Shown here one piece after another: positions 43,811 through 52,380 of a stretch of 64,000 nucleotides of DNA (position 1 is its first letter; each line of letters starts with the position of its first letter). Position numbers and translations under genes: made by a program. Where the stretch lies: NCBI GenBank assembly GCA_965224105.1, contig CBDCYH010000001.1:1-64000 (forward strand), read 5' to 3'. The notes below the pieces were generated by a model. The model was not told the origin of the DNA, ran no database searches, and saw only the letters and a program-made list of their open reading frames with translations. Origin of the DNA: CBDCYH01 sp965224105 (GTDB lineage: Bacteria > Bacteroidota > Rhodothermia > Rhodothermales > JABDKH01).

Positions 43811-44482
43811 TTAGTCGTACGGGTACAAACTTGCGAGCACAGCCGGGTCGGCACCGGCCATATACCGTAACCACAACTGCGTGTTCAAGAGTTGCTGTCG
43901 GAAAGCCCCTTGTCCCTGGAATCGCCTGGCAGAGGTTGTGGAGATCTGTCGTAGAAAGTGAAACGGAGCAACCTTGCGAATGGCGCGAACGAATTCAAGG
44001 TCTTCGAACAGCGGGACGAGAGGAAATCCGCCCGTGGTCTCAAAGATTTCTTTCGTAACAAATATTCCTCTATCCCCAAAACAAAACGAAGCAATTCGTA
44101 GCTGCGTGCACTTGCCGTAGAATGCCAGGAGGGGAGACCGTTTGTCATCGAATGCGAGCCGGAATACTCCGCCTCCTTGTTCATCTTTTAGCACGTCCCG
44201 AATTTCCTCGCAGGCGTCAACGGGAATGAGCGTGTCTGCGTGCACAAAAAGGTAAATATCCCCGGTGGCGATTCTGGCTCCGGCATTCATTTGTACCGCC
44301 CTTCCTTTTTCTGCTGATGTGACGACTCCAAACCGGCTAGCAATTGTCACAGTTTCGTCGCTACTCCCCCCGTCAACAATAATAATTTCGTCCGGATTGT
44401 TCGCGGCGATTCGTTCGAGCGATTTATCGAGGACCTCTGCTTCGTTCAGCGCTGGCACGATCACCGAGATGCTCGGATTCAT
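43811..44482 (-). CDS. Family 2 glycosyltransferase (TIGR04283-like)
   Basis: The 223-residue GT-A fold protein has the nucleotide-sugar strand SVIVPALNEAEVL, EIIIVDGGSSDETV, the TIGR04283 marks EKGRAVQMNAGARIA and YLFVHADTLIP, and the GDRGIFVTKEIFETTGGFP acceptor-side segment. TIGR04283 enzymes are often found beside selenium- or radical-SAM-related genes, but none is seen here. Its ATG overlaps the stop of the upstream amidinotransferase-fold gene (TAATG), so the two are coupled. The sugar and acceptor are unknown. Confidence 0.88.
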   Translation of the reverse strand: MNPSISVIVPALNEAEVLDKSLERIAANNPDEIIIVDGGSSDETVTIASRFGVVTSAEKGRAVQMNAGARIATGDIYLFVHADTLIPVDACEEIRDVLKDEQGGGVFRLAFDDKRSPLLAFYGKCTQLRIASFCFGDRGIFVTKEIFETTGGFPLVPLFEDLEFVRAIRKVAPFHFLRQISTTSARRFQGQGAFRQQLLNTQLWLRYMAGADPAVLASLYPYD

Positions 44483-45372
44483 TACCAGTAGGCCTGTTTC
44501 ATGCAGAAGACGGATCCACCGGACTTAATGTATTCACTAGTGTCTACGAAGACAGGGTTTAGCCCCGCGTCTTGCAGTTTCTCTCCAGTTACGTCACATC
44601 CCATCTGCAGTATGACATTCTTCCCATCAGGACAGTGGGCATTCACCGCAAAAAGTTTACGAGCCTCGTCCTCTGGTGCGCTAATTACGTTGTCGAAGAG
44701 TTTATCGATCAATTCTAATCCCCGCTCATCGAATGCTTCTCGGTAGACCAGACAGGTATCTTCGGTCAACATGCTGAGGCACGTGTCGAGGTGATAGAAA
44801 TCCGGATCTGACAATGAAAGTGCGATAACGTCAACACCGATTTCATCTGAAATAAACTCGTACGCTTTCAGGTCGGACCGGAAACCGTAGCCGCCCCAGA
44901 GAAGGAACCGGCCAGAATGCCATAGCGCGTCCCCCATCCCCTCAAAGTTGCTAATGGATGCAGGCATTTTGTGGATGGTGTAATTGCGTCGTCTAAAAAA
45001 CTCCCGGTAGTACTGCACTTCTTCTTTCCGTTGATCCGCATGCATTATCGAAAGGAAAAGGCCATTTTCGTTTTTCACCGGATCATGAAACGGTAAACAC
45101 TGGTTTGCGCAAAACACCATATCGGGTAGTCCGCGGACTCCCTCCAGTTTCTCCACCTGGAATCCAAGGTCCGTGTAGGTTCGGACAAGCGTCTCCCACT
45201 GGTGGACGGCGTTCTTGAAATTTACGGTCCCAATATTCCCGGCCATGTGTGGATTGATTACGTACTCGACCGAGAAATATTGAGGAGACGTCATCAAAAT
45301 CTTCCCGGGAACGGGGACGGGCCTCAAATCAGAAATATCAAAACTAATGTCCGTCGCGGATTGAACTACCAT
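44482..45372 (-). CDS. Amidinotransferase/dimethylargininase-fold hydrolase
   Basis: The 296-residue protein has the pentein fold of arginine deiminases and dimethylarginine hydrolases, which act on guanidino groups through a cysteine. Visible are MTSPQYFSVEYVINPHM, LPDMVFCANQCLPFHD, NFEGMGDALWHSGRFLLWGG, the catalytic histidine in DFYHLDTCLSML, and the nucleophilic cysteine near the end in SGGSVFCMKQAYW. The ATG at 45372 is chosen; the open frame continues upstream into a terminator hairpin and the next gene. It is coupled to a glycosyltransferase (1-base overlap). The substrate could be arginine, a methylarginine or a related compound. Confidence 0.88.
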   Translation of the reverse strand: MVVQSATDISFDISDLRPVPVPGKILMTSPQYFSVEYVINPHMAGNIGTVNFKNAVHQWETLVRTYTDLGFQVEKLEGVRGLPDMVFCANQCLPFHDPVKNENGLFLSIMHADQRKEEVQYYREFFRRRNYTIHKMPASISNFEGMGDALWHSGRFLLWGGYGFRSDLKAYEFISDEIGVDVIALSLSDPDFYHLDTCLSMLTEDTCLVYREAFDERGLELIDKLFDNVISAPEDEARKLFAVNAHCPDGKNVILQMGCDVTGEKLQDAGLNPVFVDTSEYIKSGGSVFCMKQAYW

Positions 45373-45398
45373 CTGAACTTTGTATTTGTGAGGGTTAT

Positions 45399-45435
45399 CA
45401 AAAATAACAAAGCCCGCGACTTTCGCCACGGGCTT
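45399..45435 (-). terminator. Rho-independent terminator after the 45464-46414 gene
   Basis: Read on the minus strand, an 11-bp stem (arms at 45425-45435 and 45410-45420) closes on a GAAA tetraloop and is followed by TGTTATTTTTG. Two of the stem pairs are G-U only in the minus-strand RNA and would be A-C mismatches on the plus strand, so direction is clear. It separates the lipoprotein gene from the amidinotransferase-fold gene. Confidence 0.85.
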
Positions 45436-45463
45436 CTCCCAAATTACTTCTAACTGCCGGCGG

Positions 45464-46414
45464 TTAGTCGCCCCGGGTCTGTTCCAGATATGCGTTTGGG
45501 ACGAACGACTCGACGCTAACCACGCCGTTCGAACGCCGAACTTCGACATCATCCAGCATGCGGAAGGCATGTTCGTCGTTCTTCGCTGCCCCACGCATTC
45601 CGGCAAGGGCACCCTTGGTCAGACTAGCGACATCACTCGCCGTCGTTGATTCGGCAGGCGTTAGAATTGCCCGTACCGCAATACCGTCTCGCTCAGCATC
45701 AATTCCAAATGCGGCTGATGAGATTGCGTGGAGCAGGACGTCCATCTCTGCATCACTATTGCTTTCGCTTGAAATGCCTGCTGCCTTTATGTCTTTGGCG
45801 ACAAACCAGCTAGCCGTCGTTTTAACCTTGCGCACAAGGTCATTCACTTTTTCATCAGCTGCTAGACCAGGGCTATCCGAGGCCAGTCGGTCGAGTGTAG
45901 ACTCTATCCCTGGTCGGGATGATGCGCCCACCATCAATTCGTCGTTTGCAAATGCCACGTAGAAATCGTCAGAACCGAAGATGGTGATTCCGTTGTAGCT
46001 CGTCTTTTCGAGGTCGTCACCCATGTGCTGGACGGCAAACTCTTCAAATTTGTCAGCCCTTATGTTCGCATAGACTGCGAAGGTGGCCTGCTCGTCTTTG
46101 CCAACCGACAGGTACAATTCTTTGACATCGGTGAGCGGATCAAAACCGGTTGCGTCCAGAAAATCCTGAACGTTTGCGTCCATCTCATCAGAAACATCCT
46201 GCAACGAGAACGCTTTTTCTTGCATCTCGCGGAGATAGGGATTCTCATTCATTCTTGTTGGGTTCACCATTCCGACCATGACGGCATCCGACGGTAGCAG
46301 TTCAAGTGCATTTTTCGTGTTGACGGATACCTCCGGGGATACCTCAAGCTGATTCTCGCACCCTGCGAAAATGAGGAGAGTCAGTGCCGACAGGAGCAAT
46401 AAATAGGGCTTCAT
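45464..46414 (-). CDS. Predicted lipoprotein, unknown function
   Basis: The 316-residue product begins MKPYLLLLSALTLLIFAGC, a clear lipoprotein signal (lipobox FAGC, Cys19). The mature protein starts with an ALELLPSDAVMVGMVNPTRM segment, seen in DUF3352-like or other LPxDAxxxG-type proteins, and alternates beta strands and helices (VKELYLSVGKDEQATFAVYAN, GITIFGSDDFYVAFANDELMVG is one pair). No catalytic motif is evident. It follows the ABC permease gene by 20 bases and ends at a strong terminator, so it may be the last gene of the ABC-2 operon. Confidence 0.8.
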   Translation of the reverse strand: MKPYLLLLSALTLLIFAGCENQLEVSPEVSVNTKNALELLPSDAVMVGMVNPTRMNENPYLREMQEKAFSLQDVSDEMDANVQDFLDATGFDPLTDVKELYLSVGKDEQATFAVYANIRADKFEEFAVQHMGDDLEKTSYNGITIFGSDDFYVAFANDELMVGASSRPGIESTLDRLASDSPGLAADEKVNDLVRKVKTTASWFVAKDIKAAGISSESNSDAEMDVLLHAISSAAFGIDAERDGIAVRAILTPAESTTASDVASLTKGALAGMRGAAKNDEHAFRMLDDVEVRRSNGVVSVESFVPNAYLEQTRGD

Positions 46415-46434
46415 GGGGTTCGGTTCAATGTTAG

Positions 46435-47277
46435 TTAGAAGTCTTTTGTCTTAAGTCTAAAGAAGGCGAGCCCGTAGATTACCAGGCCGAATAGGATGGA
46501 CGAAAAGAAAGGATAAAGGGTCTTTACGCGATCTATTCCGGTGAGTTGCGCCGGGAGGGACGTTACCTCAGCGAAATTGGGCAGAATGTGATAAAAACCC
46601 CAAAACACATTCCGCCAGGGCATGGTGATCTGTGCAGCCAGGTTTTCGCCCCCCGCAAGGATGACCGAGCAGAATATCAGTCCATAGGTAAATATGAGGC
46701 TTAGGGCCGTTGAACCCGTCGCAACGGTTGTGAGTGTTACAACCGAGTAGAGGACCATGAACATGATTACGACAACCGGGATCGCGGCAAAAAATCGGAA
46801 ATTCCAGACCCCAGATTTCATTGACATTACGAGCCATACCATGACAAACAGGTACGTGGCCAGTGTAGCAACCACCGCGGCGACACCAAGGAGATGTCCG
46901 CCAAGGATCTGCGATCGCGACAGTGGCTTGGAAAAAATCAGGTCCGCCTGGCCGCTCTGCATAAAGCTAGTGAACAGGGGGGCGGTTGCGAACAACCCCA
47001 GCAACGCAGCGATCCAGTAGGCGGCTCCAGCAACGAACGATTGGATGGAAATGACAAAACGGGTGAGGCCAAAATCTTGTCCACCCGCCTCACTGATTTC
47101 ATTCGGGATCCCGGCATCGGTGCCGAATATTCTGATGCCTGCCAGACTTCCCTCAACAATATCTAGATTTAGCGCGAACAGTAGCATTATCCATGACAGC
47201 GTTGCCATGAGGAAGAGGCCGACGGTGATTTTTTTGGCTCGGAGCTCTCGGAACGTAAGTGCGATTACGGAGATCAT
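46435..47277 (-). CDS. ABC-2 type transporter permease
   Basis: The 280-residue inner-membrane protein has about six hydrophobic segments (LFLMATLSWIMLLFALNL, AYWIAALLGLFATAPLF, LLGVAAVVATLATYLFV, VVVIMFMVLYSVVTLTT, LSLIFTYGLIFCSVILAG, LFGLVIYGLAFF). It shows the ABC-2/NosY-type motif SGQADLIFSKPLSRSQILGG. With the ATPase upstream (ATGA overlap, 47274-47277) it should form an exporter or membrane-remodelling ABC complex. The substrate is unknown; NosY of copper-site maturation is one relative, but no nos genes are present. Confidence 0.9.
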   Translation of the reverse strand: MISVIALTFRELRAKKITVGLFLMATLSWIMLLFALNLDIVEGSLAGIRIFGTDAGIPNEISEAGGQDFGLTRFVISIQSFVAGAAYWIAALLGLFATAPLFTSFMQSGQADLIFSKPLSRSQILGGHLLGVAAVVATLATYLFVMVWLVMSMKSGVWNFRFFAAIPVVVIMFMVLYSVVTLTTVATGSTALSLIFTYGLIFCSVILAGGENLAAQITMPWRNVFWGFYHILPNFAEVTSLPAQLTGIDRVKTLYPFFSSILFGLVIYGLAFFRLKTKDF

Positions 47278-48227
47278 TTTCCTCCTCCGGCGTGTTCACC
47301 TATCGCGGAGATGAAAGAATCCTCCAAGGTGGTGCGCGTCCTTGTGATCTCTTCGATCGAAACGCCGTGTGCCCGTAAGCTGTCGAGGAACGCATTCATG
47401 CCCTCTCTTGAGTCGACGCGAAGACGCGTCTCTTCGAGATTTCCCTCATCAGCAGGAATGCGCTCAACGATTGCATCCTCGAACGATTCCAACAATGCAG
47501 GTGGAATGGCTGATGATCTTATGGTGTAGCTCTGAGAGATTCTGGTCAGTTGATCGACCGTGCCCGCGGCTGCGACAACGCCTTTGTTCAGTATCACAAC
47601 TCGCGAGCAGATTTGCTCTACTTCGGAAAGTAGATGTGAGTTGAGAAAAACTGTTTTACCCTGGTCGCGAAGGGCGGAGAGGATTTTTCTGATTTCGAGA
47701 CGCCCTATCGGATCCACACCATCGGTTGGCTCGTCCAGAAAGACGATGGCAGGGTCGTTCATTAGGGCCTGTGCAATACCGACGCGCTGCATCATTCCCT
47801 TAGAGTAACCTCCGATTGGTCGGTCTGCCGCATCAGACATAGAAACAAGTTCTAGTAGTGGAGGAATGCGCTTCGATGCCTCGGCGGGTTCGACTCCCGA
47901 CATCCGCCCGAAAATAGAGAGCATCTGGCGACCGGTGAGATATTTCGGGAACTGATGTTTCTCCGGCAGAAAACCGATTTTCTTCCGGGCAAGATGTGTT
48001 GTAGAACGAACACCCAGGATGTGGCACTGGCCGCTGGTGGGCTTGGCAAGGCCAAGTAAAATTTTCAGGATTGTTGTTTTGCCAGCACCGTTCGGTCCCA
48101 GTAAGCCAAAAACCTCACCTCGCCCGATTTCAAGGCTTACACCTTTTACCGCTTCCACCTTTTTGGTTTTTAGCAATCCGGTTCGGTACGTCTTGACAAG
48201 GTTTTCGACCTGTATCGCTGGGGTCAC
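47274..48227 (-). CDS. ABC transporter ATPase, ABC-2 exporter type
   Basis: The 317-residue protein has an N-terminal nucleotide-binding domain: A-loop region YRTGLLKTKKVEAVKGV, Walker A GPNGAGKTT, Q-loop FLPEKHQFP, signature GYSKGMMQRVGIAQAL, Walker B VFLDEPTDGVD and H-loop LNSHLLSEVEQI. A C-terminal domain of about 100 residues, typical of DRA-type exporter ATPases, follows. The start is a GTG at 48227. It overlaps its permease by 4 bases. It lies 52 bases downstream of the mscS-like gene on the same strand. Confidence 0.93.
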   Translation of the reverse strand: MTPAIQVENLVKTYRTGLLKTKKVEAVKGVSLEIGRGEVFGLLGPNGAGKTTILKILLGLAKPTSGQCHILGVRSTTHLARKKIGFLPEKHQFPKYLTGRQMLSIFGRMSGVEPAEASKRIPPLLELVSMSDAADRPIGGYSKGMMQRVGIAQALMNDPAIVFLDEPTDGVDPIGRLEIRKILSALRDQGKTVFLNSHLLSEVEQICSRVVILNKGVVAAAGTVDQLTRISQSYTIRSSAIPPALLESFEDAIVERIPADEGNLEETRLRVDSREGMNAFLDSLRAHGVSIEEITRTRTTLEDSFISAIGEHAGGGK

Positions 48228-48279
48228 GTCGGGTTTGTCTGTTCGTTGGATTCCGGCGTACGACTAAAATTCAGAATTG

Positions 48280-49200
48280 TTAGGAGGACGCGTCGGATAG
48301 AGAGCTGGACAATACGACCGATCGGGGCACGGCGATACGGATATTGGTTGCATCGAACGATTTTTTAATCGCCGCACGCATTCCTCGTTCGACCTGGAAT
48401 TGGTCGCCAGGTCGAACCCGAGCGACAATTCGAACATCGAAGCCAGCTCCGGACAATTGCGTCATAGCAACGACCTCAGGCTTATCGTCTAGCAGAGTGG
48501 CACTGTTGTCCGCGGCCCAGCTGTTCACCGCATCCTGAATTACGGACAGAACGGACTCGAGATTTTGGTCGGTATCGACGCTGATTTCAACAATCGCCCT
48601 CGCAAAATCTCTACTCAAGTTCGAGAACACCCTAAGCTCTCCGGAAGGAATCATCATCAACTCGCCGTTGTATTTGCGAATACGGATCAATCTGACACCG
48701 ATGTCTTCAATTACTCCGGTATGCTCGCCGTGTCGGATCGTATCACCAACGCTTATCGAGTCATCGAAAAGAAGAAATATTCCTCCGATGACATCCTTCA
48801 CCAGGGTTTGTGCTCCGAAGCCAACGGCAAGACCGGCGATGCCAGCGGTTGCGATTAACGCACCCACATCAATTCCTATCTCATCGAGTATGACAACAAC
48901 AGCCAGAGGCCAGGCTATATAACGAACTACCGAGCTGAATAAATGGGAAATTGTTCTTGCTCGTTGTTTGTCTGCGTCGAGGTCGTGCCGCGCAGAATAC
49001 TGTTGCTCGAAGAACCTGGTTGCCCTGTCCACCAGATAAATCGCCAACCTCGCCAAGGCCAGGACAAACAGAATGGTGGCGATTTTGGTAAGCACTTCCG
49101 GGCTCAGCCAATCTATACTTGATCGGCTTTCAATCGATGCGGCTGTTGAGTCCTGGATTAGTCCGGTTGCCTGCTGTATAGCGTCTTGCGGAAATGTCAT
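48280..49200 (-). CDS. Small-conductance mechanosensitive channel (MscS family)
   Basis: Opens under membrane tension to release solutes in osmotic downshock. The 306-residue protein has membrane segments near 38-60 and 85-110, then the pore helix AGIAGLAVGFGAQTLVKDVIGG and the beta domain (DDSISVGDTIRHGEHTG, NGELMMIPSGELRVFSN). A cytoplasmic alpha-beta domain ends in ERGMRAAIKKSFDATNIRI. Length and layout match MscS. The ATG at 49200 is preferred over a TTG at 49215. It follows pgk by 11 bases, so it may be cotranscribed with gap-pgk. Confidence 0.94.
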   Translation of the reverse strand: MTFPQDAIQQATGLIQDSTAASIESRSSIDWLSPEVLTKIATILFVLALARLAIYLVDRATRFFEQQYSARHDLDADKQRARTISHLFSSVVRYIAWPLAVVVILDEIGIDVGALIATAGIAGLAVGFGAQTLVKDVIGGIFLLFDDSISVGDTIRHGEHTGVIEDIGVRLIRIRKYNGELMMIPSGELRVFSNLSRDFARAIVEISVDTDQNLESVLSVIQDAVNSWAADNSATLLDDKPEVVAMTQLSGAGFDVRIVARVRPGDQFQVERGMRAAIKKSFDATNIRIAVPRSVVLSSSLSDASS

Positions 49201-49211
49201 TGGGGTGGAGG

Positions 49212-50399
49212 TCAAGACGACGCGATTGCCGCAAGTCCTGGGAGATCTTTGCCTTCCAGGAATTCCAACATTGCTCCACCGCCGGTTGAAACATGGCTCA
49301 CATCATCATCCAATTCTGCTTGCGATATCGCCGCAACAGAGTCGCCACCCCCCACGATGGTTAGTGCACCGCTTTTGGTCGAGTCCGCCATAGCCTGTGC
49401 GATGGCAAGTGTGCCCCTTGCAAAATTGGCGAACTCAAAAACGCCCATTGGACCATTCCAAACTACAGTTTTTGCCTGCTCAATAATCGCGCTATACGTT
49501 CTTCTCGTTTCAGGGCCTATGTCTAACCCCATCCAACCGTCTGGGATGTCGCCTTCTACTGTTTTTGATTCAGCATCATTGTCGAAGGTGGTGGCGACCA
49601 CGTGATCGGTTGGTATGAGTAGCTTGCTACCTGCCGCGCGTCTGAGTTGCCTTGCCTGTTCGAATTTGTCTTCTTCGACAAGCGATGTGCCTACCTGCAC
49701 CCCGCTTGCCGCGAGGAACGTGTAGGACATGGCGCCCCCAATGAGGAGATGCTCGACTTTCGGCAGAAGATTCCTGATAATCCCGATCTTGTCAGAAACT
49801 TTGGCGCCCCCGAGAATCGCTACGAACGGGTTGTCGGTATTGTCCAGCAATTTGCTGAGGTAGCTCACCTCTTTTTCCATCAGCAAGCCCAGATATTTCT
49901 CATCCGAAAGATGGGCCACGCCAACGGTCGATGCATGTGCTCGGTGTGCCGTTCCGAATGCGTCATTAACAAACACAGATCCCAGTTCGGCAAATTCGGA
50001 GGCCAAAGTTGGGTCGTTTGCTTTTTCCCTCGCATCAAACCTTGTGTTTTCGAGGATAACTACAGATCCCCAGGGGACTGCTCCGACATGGTCCTTTCGT
50101 TCGGCACCCGTGTGTGAGCAAAAGCTGACAGAACAATCGACGAGTCCGGCCAGGTGTTCGGCCACAGGGCGCAGACTTAGCGCCGGGTCAACATTGCCTT
50201 TTGGTCGGCCAAGGTGACTCAGCACGACGGCTTTTCCCCCGTTGTCAACGATATGTTTTAACGTTGGAATGGCAGCGCGAATCCGGGTATCGTCTGCAAC
50301 GACTGGAACAGTGCCAGAACGATCCAGTGGCACATTGAGATCGGCCCGGACGACAACAGTTTTCTTGGAAAAGTCGGCAGCGCCGATGGTATTGAGCAT
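49212..50399 (-). CDS. pgk: Phosphoglycerate kinase
   Basis: Glycolytic enzyme that moves phosphate from 1,3-bisphosphoglycerate to ADP. The 395-residue protein shows VVVRADLNVPLD, LSHLGRPKG, LENTRFDAREKAND, FVNDAFGTAHRAHAST, ILGGAKVSDKIG and the hinge VVWNGPMGVFEF with GGGDSVAAI. All are family signatures and the length is normal. The ATG at 50399 is five bases after the gap stop (TAG at 50405-50407); a longer frame starting at 50462 lies inside gap and is unlikely. Confidence 0.97.
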   Translation of the reverse strand: MLNTIGAADFSKKTVVVRADLNVPLDRSGTVPVVADDTRIRAAIPTLKHIVDNGGKAVVLSHLGRPKGNVDPALSLRPVAEHLAGLVDCSVSFCSHTGAERKDHVGAVPWGSVVILENTRFDAREKANDPTLASEFAELGSVFVNDAFGTAHRAHASTVGVAHLSDEKYLGLLMEKEVSYLSKLLDNTDNPFVAILGGAKVSDKIGIIRNLLPKVEHLLIGGAMSYTFLAASGVQVGTSLVEEDKFEQARQLRRAAGSKLLIPTDHVVATTFDNDAESKTVEGDIPDGWMGLDIGPETRRTYSAIIEQAKTVVWNGPMGVFEFANFARGTLAIAQAMADSTKSGALTIVGGGDSVAAISQAELDDDVSHVSTGGGAMLEFLEGKDLPGLAAIASS

Positions 50400-50404
50400 A
50401 GTTG

Positions 50405-51412
50405 CTATTTCAGTCGAGCAGCTTTTTCGACAATGTCTACTGTGCGGTTGGAGTATCCCCACTCGTTGTCATACCAGCCAACCACCTTAATTGTGTTTTC
50501 GTGTACCATTGTCGAGAGTGAATCGAAGATGCACGAGGCTGGGTTATGTACGATGTCGGTCGACACTATGGGATCGGTGCAGTACTCCAGGACTTTTTTC
50601 ATTTTCCCCGTCGCTGCCCGCTTGAACGCGTTGTTCACCTTGGCTACTGTGGGCTTTTTGTTTACTTGCACAGTGAAGTCGGTAATAGATCCATCCGGGA
50701 TTGGGACACGAAGTGCCATCCCGTCCAGTTTACCTTGCAAGTGGGGTAGTACAAGGCCAACTGCCTTGGCTGCGCCCGTTGTGGTTGGGATGATAGAGTG
50801 GGCAGCTGCCCGAGCTCGTCGCAAGTCCTTATGGGGAGCATCCTGAATTCGCTGATCCGAGGTATACGCATGGACGGTGGTCATGAAGCCGCTCTCAATC
50901 CCAAACGCGTCGTCTATCACTTTCGCCATCGGAGCGAGGCAGTTGGTTGTGCAGCTTGCATTAGAGATGACTTCGTGCTCACTCTTCAGAATGTTGTCGT
51001 TGACTCCCAGAACGACGGTTGCATCGACCGGACCCTGCGCGGGTGCGGATATCACGACTCTTTTTGCTCCTGCGGCAAGATGCAGAGCTGCCTTCTCTCG
51101 AGATCGGAAAACACCTGTTGACTCGACGGCAACATCAACCTTGAGCCGTTTCCACGGCAGGTTGCTTGGATCCCGTTCTGAAAAGACCCGAAATTTATCG
51201 CCGTTAATCACCAGGTTGCTGCCCTGGACCTTCACCTCTCCCGGAAAAATTCCATGGACAGAATCGTATTTGAACAGGTGTGCCAGGGTTGCCGCATCCG
51301 TGAGGTCGTTGACAGCAACGATGTCAAATTTCTTCGACTTTCTTTCCAGAATTGAGCGGAAAACTAGACGGCCTATCCGCCCAAACCCATTAATTGCCAG
51401 TCTTATTGCCAT
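50405..51412 (-). CDS. gap: Glyceraldehyde-3-phosphate dehydrogenase, type I
   Basis: Oxidises glyceraldehyde-3-phosphate with phosphate and NAD to 1,3-bisphosphoglycerate. The 335-residue protein has the Rossmann start AINGFGRIGRLVFR, VAVNDLTDAATLAHLFKYDS (Asp after Asn favours NAD), the catalytic C154 in SNASCTTNCLAPMAKV, and the catalytic histidine and substrate region in MTTVHAYTSDQ and the final WYDNEWGYSNR. It leads the gap-pgk operon and faces the TPR membrane gene across 259 bases, which should hold both promoters; I see no sure -7 element there. Confidence 0.98.
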   Translation of the reverse strand: MAIRLAINGFGRIGRLVFRSILERKSKKFDIVAVNDLTDAATLAHLFKYDSVHGIFPGEVKVQGSNLVINGDKFRVFSERDPSNLPWKRLKVDVAVESTGVFRSREKAALHLAAGAKRVVISAPAQGPVDATVVLGVNDNILKSEHEVISNASCTTNCLAPMAKVIDDAFGIESGFMTTVHAYTSDQRIQDAPHKDLRRARAAAHSIIPTTTGAAKAVGLVLPHLQGKLDGMALRVPIPDGSITDFTVQVNKKPTVAKVNNAFKRAATGKMKKVLEYCTDPIVSTDIVHNPASCIFDSLSTMVHENTIKVVGWYDNEWGYSNRTVDIVEKAARLK

Positions 51413-51671
51413 GGATGCAACTCCCTCGTTTTATTGCAGTGGTTGTAAGCAAAAAGGTTAAACGCGGGAATCCCCAAAACGTCGCTTTCGGCGGGCGGTT
51501 GGCGAATTTTTCACTTATCGAAGCGGCACACCATCGGCGTGCGTTGCTCCCCGCTCGATTATCCCATATTTTGCAAGTTTACGGAAGATGCCGCGTGTGT
51601 GCGGCTCTTTGTCTTTTGTTTGCAAACGCAGGCAATTCAATTCATCAAAACGTCGTTTTGCGCGACCGTCT

Positions 51672-52376
51672 ATGTCGACCCTAAAACCAACGAAGAAGAT
51701 CAGCCGCCGACAGGAGCTGCGGCAGGACACCGTTGTCACTACCTATACTCGCTTTCTCGATTTTTTTGACAACAACCGGCAACTCGTATACGGCGTGCTG
51801 GCCGGGATTATACTCATTCTTCTGGCGATCCTGTTCTGGCGGTATACATCCGAGCGGAAAAGCGAAGCAGCGGAGATGGAATCTGTTGCAGCGATCAGGC
51901 TGTTTGAACAGGGTGAATACCAACTTGCATTGGACGGGGTGGTGCCAGACCTCGGTCTTGTTGAAATTGCGGATAAGTACGGCTCAACCAAGGCAGGCAA
52001 TCTGGCGCATTTCTACGCTGCGAGCGCATATGTACAACTGAACAATCCGGACGAGGCTCTGGAGCATTTTCGAAAGTTCTCCAAGTCTGACGATTTCATC
52101 AGCGCGAGCGCGCTTGCAGGCGAAGCGGATATCCTGGAATCGAGGGGTGAGCATCGTGACGCGGCAATACTCTTTGCCCGCGCGGCGGCTCTGTATGACT
52201 CTGGGCTTACGTCTCCAAATTACTTGCTAAGCGCAGGGCGTTCGTACGAGGCAGCCGGCATGTACACCAAAGCACTGGAATCGTACCAGGAGATCAAGGA
52301 GCGCTACAGCGATTCGGCAGCGGCAGAAAAGGTCGATATCTACATCTCGAGAGCAGAAGCCCTAAGTAACTCGTAA
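51672..52376 (+). CDS. Inner-membrane TPR protein, YfgM-like
   Basis: The 234-residue product starts at ATG 51672; a longer frame from 51588 begins with unlike, Arg-rich sequence. A basic N terminus (TLKPTKKISRRQELRQDTVV) precedes one membrane helix (VYGVLAGIILILLAILFW) and a periplasmic TPR region (about 95-234: AIRLFEQGEYQLALDGV, AHFYAASAYVQLNNPDEALEHF, YTKALESYQEIKERYS). This is the YfgM/UPF0070 topology, linked to protein folding at the Sec translocon. It is 4 bases from the NtrC-type gene. Confidence 0.82.
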   Translation: MSTLKPTKKISRRQELRQDTVVTTYTRFLDFFDNNRQLVYGVLAGIILILLAILFWRYTSERKSEAAEMESVAAIRLFEQGEYQLALDGVVPDLGLVEIADKYGSTKAGNLAHFYAASAYVQLNNPDEALEHFRKFSKSDDFISASALAGEADILESRGEHRDAAILFARAAALYDSGLTSPNYLLSAGRSYEAAGMYTKALESYQEIKERYSDSAAAEKVDIYISRAEALSNS

Positions 52377-52380
52377 CCTC

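Noticed and set aside
45373..45612. Upstream extension of the amidinotransferase-fold gene
   Set aside because: It crosses a clear terminator hairpin and the end of the next gene.
50400..50462. Upstream extension of pgk
   Set aside because: It lies inside gap and does not resemble Pgk; the ATG at 50399 starts the conserved sequence.
51413..51671. Short open frames in the gap between gap and the TPR gene
   Set aside because: They overlap both neighbours, are Cys- and Arg-rich and lack a plausible start; treated as non-coding.
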